Assembly: GCA_964579725.1 (NCBI GenBank)
Contig: CAZOHG010000089.1
Location: 1-11,584 of the forward strand
Direction of reading: 5' to 3'
Length of the DNA: 11,584 nt
Source: CAZOHG01 sp964579725
GTDB lineage: Bacteria; Zhuqueibacterota; JdFR-76; BMS3Abin05
Below, one piece after another: positions 7,392-11,584 of the stretch. The stretch's first letter is position 1. Every line of letters starts with the position of its first letter. The notes under the pieces were generated by a model. That model worked only from the letters and a program-made list of their open reading frames with translations. It did not search any database and was not told the DNA's origin. The translations under genes were made by a program, and so were the position numbers.

Positions 7392-8225
7392 TTATTTAAT
7401 AACCTCCAAGACGAATGCCCAATAGAACAATTTCAGATGAGGCAATTTTTTTATTAACCATGAGTCTATTTTATCAAGCTGTTTATCTACCTTATTAAAT
7501 AGCGGAAACCGAGAAAGTTTTTTTAAAAACATGAAATATTCAAAATGAAATTGGGAAAAATGATTTAAAAACAACTCAAGGTCTTTTTCGTTCAATTGAG
7601 AACCGCCAGGAGATTCAAAACATTTATTTGGAAATAGGCTTCTAATAAATATGAGCCACTTAAAGGGAATGCGCGGTTCAATAAAAATGCCTCTCCCTTC
7701 TGGCCTTAACACTCTGGAAATTTCTTTTGCGGCAAATTCTAGATTAAGATGATGCAAGGCCCCGATTCCAATAACATAATCAAATTGCTCATCCTTGAAA
7801 TTCATTTTTTGAGCGGACATAACTTCAAAATTAGTATAGTTAGCGACATTGTTAAATTGGGCATTCTTTTTTGCAAGTTGAATCATTTTGGGAGATATAT
7901 CAATGCCTGTAACTCTAGCCCCCCGTTTTGCGCATTTTACGGAGGCAAACCCATGCCCACAACAGCAATCCAAAATCATTTTATCTTTTATATTTTCTAA
8001 AAGCGAATAAAAATATTGGTGTGTTAACGGCATTTCCTCATTTTCGTCATAACGAAATAGATTTTCATCAAAATTATTCAGATATTTTTCAGCCTCTTCA
8101 TCATAAAATTGCATTTCTAATTTATCTTTTAATGAAATATTTTCTTTTCTTTTTAAAGGATTGTTATATGAGCGAATCACTTTTTTTAAATTTTCAATAT
8201 AATTTATTATAACTGATTTTATCAT
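7392..8225 (-). CDS. Class I SAM-dependent methyltransferase (Methyltransf_11 type), AT-rich
   Basis: A 277-residue protein with the Rossmann-type SAM-binding fold. Motif I is ILDCCCGHGFASVKCAKRGA (84-103), differing from the usual DxGxGxG by having C87-C88-C89 before G90-H91-G92. GIDIS (107-111) carries the acidic residue for the ribose, FDYVIGIGALHHL (148-160) is motif IV, and VLRPEGRGIFIEP (172-184) is the post-motif strand. The N-terminal 80 residues and a C-terminal basic and aromatic region (185-277) presumably bind substrate, which cannot be named; small-molecule, lipid or sugar substrates are all possible. No signal peptide is visible. GGAGAG (8234-8239) lies 8 nt before the ATG at 8225 and supports the start. 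Base composition is far from its neighbours: 8040-7981 has 16 G/C in 60 against 40 in 60 for 5461-5520 in the GH97 gene. Together with the repeat-bearing spacers on both sides, this suggests horizontal acquisition. Confidence 0.88.
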   Translation of the reverse strand: MIKSVIINYIENLKKVIRSYNNPLKRKENISLKDKLEMQFYDEEAEKYLNNFDENLFRYDENEEMPLTHQYFYSLLENIKDKMILDCCCGHGFASVKCAKRGARVTGIDISPKMIQLAKKNAQFNNVANYTNFEVMSAQKMNFKDEQFDYVIGIGALHHLNLEFAAKEISRVLRPEGRGIFIEPRIPFKWLIFIRSLFPNKCFESPGGSQLNEKDLELFLNHFSQFHFEYFMFLKKLSRFPLFNKVDKQLDKIDSWLIKKLPHLKLFYWAFVLEVIK

Positions 8226-8266
8226 ATTATGGACTCTCCATTTGGGATTCTTCTTTCATAATTCTC

Positions 8267-8272
8267 TTTATA
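8267..8272 (-). promoter_or_regulatory. Possible -10 element of the methyltransferase gene
   Basis: TATAAA on the minus strand, about 41 nt before the ATG. No good -35 hexamer is seen at the expected spacing, so support is weak in such AT-rich DNA. Confidence 0.2.
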
Positions 8273-8318
8273 GTCTTTTTTTTGAAGGAATAGCCACCGA
8301 TGGATCCCTCCAACCGAT

Positions 8319-8367
8319 GAATCATCACCCCGGCCTCAACCCCCTCTACCCCGCACACGGATGATTC
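8319..8367. repeat. 8-bp inverted repeat around a C-rich (minus-strand G-rich) loop
   Basis: GAATCATC (8319-8326) and GATGATTC (8360-8367) are exact reverse complements. The 33-nt loop holds CCCC, CC, CCCCC and CCCC runs, so the minus strand carries three runs of four or five G plus one GG. It lies about 95 nt upstream of the methyltransferase start, in the leader or promoter area. It could be a structured regulatory element or a remnant of a mobile sequence. Confidence 0.45.
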
Positions 8368-8393
8368 GTTAAAAATCGAAAGATAAAAAACTG

Positions 8394-8534
8394 ATGAGAA
8401 AGAGAAGGAAAAGGGTTCTTACAATGAAGAAACATTTTAAACGTTTTGTTACCAACCCATAGGATGTTTTGGAGAAGGATCTCCGTCAATCGGATCAAGA
8501 ACCCAATCCTGATTTGAATGACATTTTAATGTAA
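8394..8534 (+). pseudogene. Small basic open frame interrupted by one TAG, unknown
   Basis: The frame from ATG 8394 (or ATG 8424, preceded by a purine-rich GAGAAGGAAAAGG stretch) reads MKKHFKRFVTNP from 8424 and meets TAG at 8460-8462. It then continues in the same frame as DVLEKDLRQSDQEPNPDLND plus ILM to TAA at 8532. The second half has a protein-like mix of residues. It could be a decayed small gene, a fragment of a larger one, or chance. It is the only plus-strand candidate in the window, and I recognise no family. Confidence 0.2.
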
Positions 8535-8605
8535 AAAAAAAAAACAAAAAATATATAAATATTTTTTAAAAATAAAAATATTTCGAAAATTTAATATTTA
8601 TAGGT
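8532..8605. other. Extreme AT-rich tract with a 10-bp AT inverted repeat
   Basis: About 74 bases with almost no G or C, beginning with a run of A and TATATA-type steps. AAATATTTTT (8557-8566) and AAAAATATTT (8574-8583) form a perfect inverted repeat with a 7-nt loop. On the minus strand the hairpin is followed by T-rich sequence, so it might act as a weak terminator after the T9SS gene. It could equally be an AT-rich boundary of the acquired methyltransferase segment. Confidence 0.4.
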
Positions 8606-8635
8606 TATCTGAATAAAGCAGCCTGCGAAGCATAC

Positions 8636-8665
8636 GAAAAATAAGCCGCAAATGCGCGAATGGCT
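8636..8665 (-). terminator. Weak intrinsic terminator after the T9SS protein gene
   Basis: Starting 8 nt past the stop on the minus strand, AGC(C) at 8665-8662 pairs with GGCT at 8647-8644, and a CGC/GCG pair inside leaves a small bulge. The stem is followed by TTATTTTT. The stem is imperfect, so the call is tentative. Confidence 0.3.
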
Positions 8666-8673
8666 GGGGAGGA

Positions 8674-10062
8674 TTACTTCAGCAGCAAAAGCTTTTTTGT
8701 GGCCGTAAATTGCCCCGTCTGAATCCGGTAGAAATACACCCCGCTGGGCAGACTTTCCGCATGCCACTGCACCGAATAGCTCCCCGCTTCCTTTTCACCG
8801 TTTACCAGGGTTTCAACCAGCCGCCCCTGTAAATTATAAATGGCAAGAGTGACATGCGCCGCCTCCGGCAGACGGTAGCGAATGATGGTGGTGGGGTTAA
8901 AGGGATTGGGGTAGTTGGCAAATAAGGCAAAATTTATCGGGAAAGAGAGCTTCCCTTCTGCTCGAGTACGCCTTTTTTTTGCCAGCATGTCTCCCCAATA
9001 GTAAACACTTCTTGTAGGGTCCGAATGTTGCGAGGTATTGTCAAAACAATCTATTCGATAGGCAATCAACTTATCCCGCTGATGGGTATAGACCGCATAG
9101 TCAATCCAGGAATTGTCAGTATTGGGGGTAACGGTGGCACAATGTTCAAAGCCCTGTTTGTCGTAATTCCGATAGATCCAATAGCCGGACACGGAAGACC
9201 CCGTATTGGCTGTCCATGTGAGTTTAGGATGGTTATTTTCGGTGGTGCCGGAAAAGTTCTGCGGTGTTTGAGGTTTACTGGAGAAATCTGCCTGAAAATT
9301 ATAGCTATTATGCTGGTCATCTATTGTCACAGAACGGATGGTGCCTCCCACGCCATCATCCCAACCGGTAAATGTATATACCATGCCATCAACAATCTGC
9401 GGCGAAATCGCATTAATTGTATTGGTAGTTGTCCAGCCATAATCAATGGTATGAGGAGTATAGTATTCCATTAAATTCCCCCCAAAAGACATACAAATTT
9501 TTCCACCAGAAAAGTTATTGGTAGCGGTAACAGGGATTTTAAAAAGATCGATACTGCGATTTGGCGCATCATTTCTATTATCCCAGATATTCCCACTAGA
9601 CGGATTCATGTAGATAAAAGAATGGGTATTAAAATCGTAGGTTACAGTAATATCATGGCCACGGCCCGCGTCATAGTGTATATCCCCCACACCATAATAG
9701 CCACAGTCTCTGTAGTCCACATACACGGAATTTCCTTCAATTTTAATTTTGTAGCGACCATAGGCTATAACTTGGCCAGAAGGAGCAGAATTCTGATCAT
9801 CTATTGCATCAAAGTTAGGTATGTTACCATAAGAAAGATGGTAATGCAGGTATCTACTGGTAAGAACAGGGTAGTTTTGATTTTTTGAGCCCCATGTAGT
9901 ACTAACAGCATCTACATATATATTCCAATCTATGGAAGCATTAAGAAGATTAATTAATAATTCCCCATTTCCCAATATCTGTTGGGCTATGGCATTTTGC
10001 TTTTGGGCAATGGCTAATAACATGGCAGCTAAAAACAACGTTTTTAAGATTCGTGTCTTCAT
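8674..10062 (-). CDS. T9SS-exported surface/secreted protein: novel N-domain, InlB-like repeat, FN3-like domain, Por sorting tail
   Basis: A 462-residue exported protein. Residues 1-26 form a Sec signal peptide (MKTRILKTLFLAAMLLAIAQ, likely cleavage after AIA). Residues 27 to about 225 form a Tyr-, Asn- and Asp-rich domain I do not recognise, probably beta-rich. Residues 229-260 (YTFTGWDDGVGG, later YNFQADF) resemble an InlB B-repeat/bacterial repeat unit. Residues 264-355 look like a fibronectin type III domain (PQNFSGTTENNHPKLTWTA, SGYWIYRN, YRIDCFD). A basic linker (362-370) leads to a type IX secretion C-terminal sorting domain: NYPNPFNPTTIIRYRLPE, then VTLAIYNLQGRLVETL, SLPSGVYFYRI and the end KKLLLLK. 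It should cross the outer membrane by T9SS and be released or anchored. GGAG (10071-10074) lies 8 nt before the ATG. It follows the propeller lipoprotein gene by 36 bp and is probably co-transcribed. No enzyme motif is visible; binding or adhesion is only a guess. Confidence 0.9.
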   Translation of the reverse strand: MKTRILKTLFLAAMLLAIAQKQNAIAQQILGNGELLINLLNASIDWNIYVDAVSTTWGSKNQNYPVLTSRYLHYHLSYGNIPNFDAIDDQNSAPSGQVIAYGRYKIKIEGNSVYVDYRDCGYYGVGDIHYDAGRGHDITVTYDFNTHSFIYMNPSSGNIWDNRNDAPNRSIDLFKIPVTATNNFSGGKICMSFGGNLMEYYTPHTIDYGWTTTNTINAISPQIVDGMVYTFTGWDDGVGGTIRSVTIDDQHNSYNFQADFSSKPQTPQNFSGTTENNHPKLTWTANTGSSVSGYWIYRNYDKQGFEHCATVTPNTDNSWIDYAVYTHQRDKLIAYRIDCFDNTSQHSDPTRSVYYWGDMLAKKRRTRAEGKLSFPINFALFANYPNPFNPTTIIRYRLPEAAHVTLAIYNLQGRLVETLVNGEKEAGSYSVQWHAESLPSGVYFYRIQTGQFTATKKLLLLK

Positions 10063-10098
10063 CTTATTATCTCCAGTAATATGTATCCCGCCAAGTTA

Positions 10099-11388
10099 TT
10101 ATTTCACGCATAAAAGATGGTGACCCCCATTATCTGAGCCCAGATAGATCCTTCTGTTGGTTCCTATAACTGGCACGGTATCGATGTCCGGGAACATTCC
10201 CGGGTTCCCCTCTAATTCGACCCGGTACTTTTCGCTTCCGTCCGGGTTAATCGCCACGAAATTCACATCACCAAAACTACCCCAACCATGTTGGCTTAAT
10301 AGACCAAGATAAATAGTGCCTTCACCATCAATAACGGGAGTAGATTCTGAAGAGTTGTGAATGGAAAATACCCATTTTATATTACCTGCATAATCTAAGG
10401 CATAAAGATGGTTTGATTCAGTATTAGTTGATTCACCGCCAACTACGTAGATTGTGCCATCCCTGCCAATTGTGGGCGAAGAAAAGTAGGTCCCTCCTAA
10501 CACCGATGTCTGCCAGCGGAGCTCCCCAAAAGGAGTAATTGAATAACAGAGTTCTCCAACCCGAAAATAGATGTTGCCTTGCGAGTCCACGGCGGGTGTT
10601 GATACTAGGCCTGCTCCCCCACTTATTCCGGTAGGATAGTCCCATTTGAGCTTTCCGTCTGTGCCTACAGCGTACAAGATCCCTACGCCGGGACAGTAGA
10701 GGGTCTGGCTATCCGGAGAAAGAGCGGGTGAAAAGCTATCAAGTTCTTGGCCAGAGTCAGGCGGGCGGAAGACCCATCGCAAAGTACCATTTGGTGCAAA
10801 GGCAAAAACGCCATTTTTACCCCCCATAAAATTTCGGGCCACTTGTACAAAGATAAGGGATCCGTCTCGTGAAATTGTCGGCGAAGAGTAGCAGAAAATT
10901 CCTTTAGTGTCGTACTTCCAGGCCAACGTCCCCTCTGAGTTCAGGCAGTAAAACCAGTGCGCATTATCTCCAAAATAAATTTTGCCATTGGCGGCAATTA
11001 AGGGAGAGCTCATAACGCTCTTGCGCGCCTTAAAATGCCACTTTTCGTTCCCATTCGGGTTTAAAGCATAAATACTTTGTGCGCTGAAATCGCAGCCAAA
11101 ATAGATGGTGCCATCATTACCAATAACTGGAGAGGAAAAGATTTCCCCTCCAGCGGGAAAAGACCATTCCAATTTCCCTTTTTGAGCGCCTATATAGCTG
11201 CTTCTCCCTGTGTGCTGCGGATCATGGTGAAACATCGGCCAGGGGCTGTTTGCCAGGCTCGGCCAGGGGATGTCCACCTGCGGGTGAATGTTCCCCCGAA
11301 CCGGAGGCGTAACGGGGTTTTTCTCCCGATGGCAGGATAACCAAAACACCAGCCCCAGTAGGATTAATAAGATGGTTAGCTTTTTCAT
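10099..11388 (-). CDS. PQQ-like eight-repeat beta-propeller lipoprotein
   Basis: A 429-residue protein starting at ATG 11388, chosen because AAAGGAG lies 5 nt before it and it begins directly with a lipoprotein signal (MKKLTILLILLGLVFWLSC, C19). An in-frame ATG 11 codons upstream (11421) would prefix a poor MTLRLSRKGAV extension. After a proline-rich linker comes WPMFHHDPQHTGRS (50-63), a signature of PQQ-like surface propellers. Eight repeats follow, each with an (S)SP.I..DGTIY.G strand and an ALN.NG...W strand: about 85, 127, 168, 220, 263, 303, 350 and 405. GKLEWSF at 71-77 probably closes the ring by completing the last blade, giving an eight-bladed propeller. It lacks the residues of a quinoprotein dehydrogenase, so it is likely a binding or scaffold protein on the envelope; BamB-like assembly roles are an alternative. 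The next gene starts 36 bp downstream. Confidence 0.92.
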   Translation of the reverse strand: MKKLTILLILLGLVFWLSCHREKNPVTPPVRGNIHPQVDIPWPSLANSPWPMFHHDPQHTGRSSYIGAQKGKLEWSFPAGGEIFSSPVIGNDGTIYFGCDFSAQSIYALNPNGNEKWHFKARKSVMSSPLIAANGKIYFGDNAHWFYCLNSEGTLAWKYDTKGIFCYSSPTISRDGSLIFVQVARNFMGGKNGVFAFAPNGTLRWVFRPPDSGQELDSFSPALSPDSQTLYCPGVGILYAVGTDGKLKWDYPTGISGGAGLVSTPAVDSQGNIYFRVGELCYSITPFGELRWQTSVLGGTYFSSPTIGRDGTIYVVGGESTNTESNHLYALDYAGNIKWVFSIHNSSESTPVIDGEGTIYLGLLSQHGWGSFGDVNFVAINPDGSEKYRVELEGNPGMFPDIDTVPVIGTNRRIYLGSDNGGHHLLCVK

Positions 11389-11393
11389 AACCG

Positions 11394-11400
11394 CTCCTTT
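11394..11400 (-). promoter_or_regulatory. Strong ribosome binding site deciding the propeller gene start
   Basis: AAAGGAG on the minus strand, 5 nt before the ATG at 11388. It is the best Shine-Dalgarno match noted among the genes here and favours this start over the in-frame ATG at 11421. Confidence 0.85.
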
Positions 11401-11490
11401 CCGGCTGAGCCGTAGTGTCAAAAGCTACTTCTAATTTATGAGATAATAAAGATCGATAAGTAAAATACCGAAAATCACAGCAAATAAACC

Positions 11491-11507
11491 AAAAAACCCG
11501 CACCGGG
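11491..11507 (-). terminator. Short GC hairpin followed by T6
   Basis: On the minus strand CCCG-GTG-CGGG (11507-11497) is followed by TTTTTT (11496-11491). The stem is only 4 bp (5 with a G-T pair), so it is weak. It would end transcription of a gene lying to the right of the window and separate it from the propeller gene. Confidence 0.4.
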
Positions 11508-11536
11508 CAAATTTTACTCTTGCACCCAACATGGGT

Positions 11537-11584
11537 TTATTTCTTTTGAAAACGCTGTTTTTCTGATTCTGTATCCAATAAAAC
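11537..11584 (-). CDS. Possible C-terminal end of an upstream gene
   Basis: Reading from the right edge, one minus frame gives VLLDTESEKQRFQKK and then TAA at 11539-11537. The residues are protein-like, and the stop is followed by the hairpin and T-run at 11507-11491, which is how a gene end would look. Fifteen codons are too few for a firm call. Confidence 0.2.
   Translation of the reverse strand, partial: VLLDTESEKQRFQKK

Noticed and set aside
8674..8989. The sorting tail as a separate small gene
   Set aside because: The frame is continuous with the upstream FN3-like domain and no ribosome binding site or start was seen at the linker, so the composition break is within one gene.
10099..11388. 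Quinoprotein alcohol dehydrogenase
   Set aside because: The repeats are PQQ-like, but no disulfide pair, metal-binding Asp/Glu set or heme motif of the dehydrogenases is seen, and the protein is shorter than those enzymes.
11431..11532. A 33-codon minus-strand frame encoding a hydrophobic peptide upstream of the propeller gene
   Set aside because: It has no ribosome binding site, crosses the putative terminator hairpin, and AT-rich DNA readily yields Phe/Leu/Ile-rich frames by chance.

Overview
The window looks like a piece of chromosome from a bacterium of the Fibrobacteres-Chlorobi-Bacteroidetes (FCB) superphylum or a near relative such as a Calditrichota or KSB1-type lineage. The main clues are a secreted protein with a C-terminal type IX secretion (Por) sorting domain of the NPFNPTT type, a beta-propeller lipoprotein with the WPMFHHDPQHTG signature, and a SusB-like GH97 lipoprotein. 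This lineage call is inference from protein style; no rRNA or other marker gene is present. Every convincing gene lies on the minus strand.

Layout in minus-strand reading order (right to left). (a) 11389-11584: possible last codons of a gene outside the window, a weak terminator and a leader. (b) 11388-8674: two genes 36 bp apart, an eight-repeat PQQ-like beta-propeller lipoprotein followed by a T9SS-exported protein with an unrecognised N-terminal domain, an InlB-like repeat, an FN3-like domain and a sorting tail. (c) 8673-8226: gene-free stretch with a weak terminator, a very AT-rich tract, a small basic open frame broken by one TAG, and an inverted repeat around a C-rich loop. (d) 8225-7392: a strikingly AT-rich class I SAM methyltransferase, probably acquired. 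(e) 7391-6956: gene-free stretch with a near-perfect palindrome, short direct repeats and a candidate promoter. (f) 6955 to the left edge: three sugar genes, namely a GH97 alpha-glucosidase lipoprotein, type I mannose-6-phosphate isomerase (manA) and a large cytosolic GH38 alpha-mannosidase. The GH38 gene occupies the whole first 3070 bases and runs off the left edge within a few residues of its expected C-terminus.

How the genes fit together: the GH97 enzyme would cut alpha-glucosides at the cell envelope. GH38 would release mannose from imported mannosides in the cytoplasm. After phosphorylation by a kinase not in this window, ManA would turn mannose-6-phosphate into fructose-6-phosphate. 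This is a plausible alpha-glycan or mannoside utilisation locus. The right half (propeller lipoprotein plus T9SS protein) has a cell-surface theme and no recognisable enzyme. I find no CRISPR array, tRNA, rRNA, transposase or known defence system. The most interesting items are the surface-protein pair with its uncharacterised N-terminal domain, the composition break inside the T9SS protein at its sorting-domain boundary, and the AT-rich methyltransferase flanked by repeat-laden spacers.
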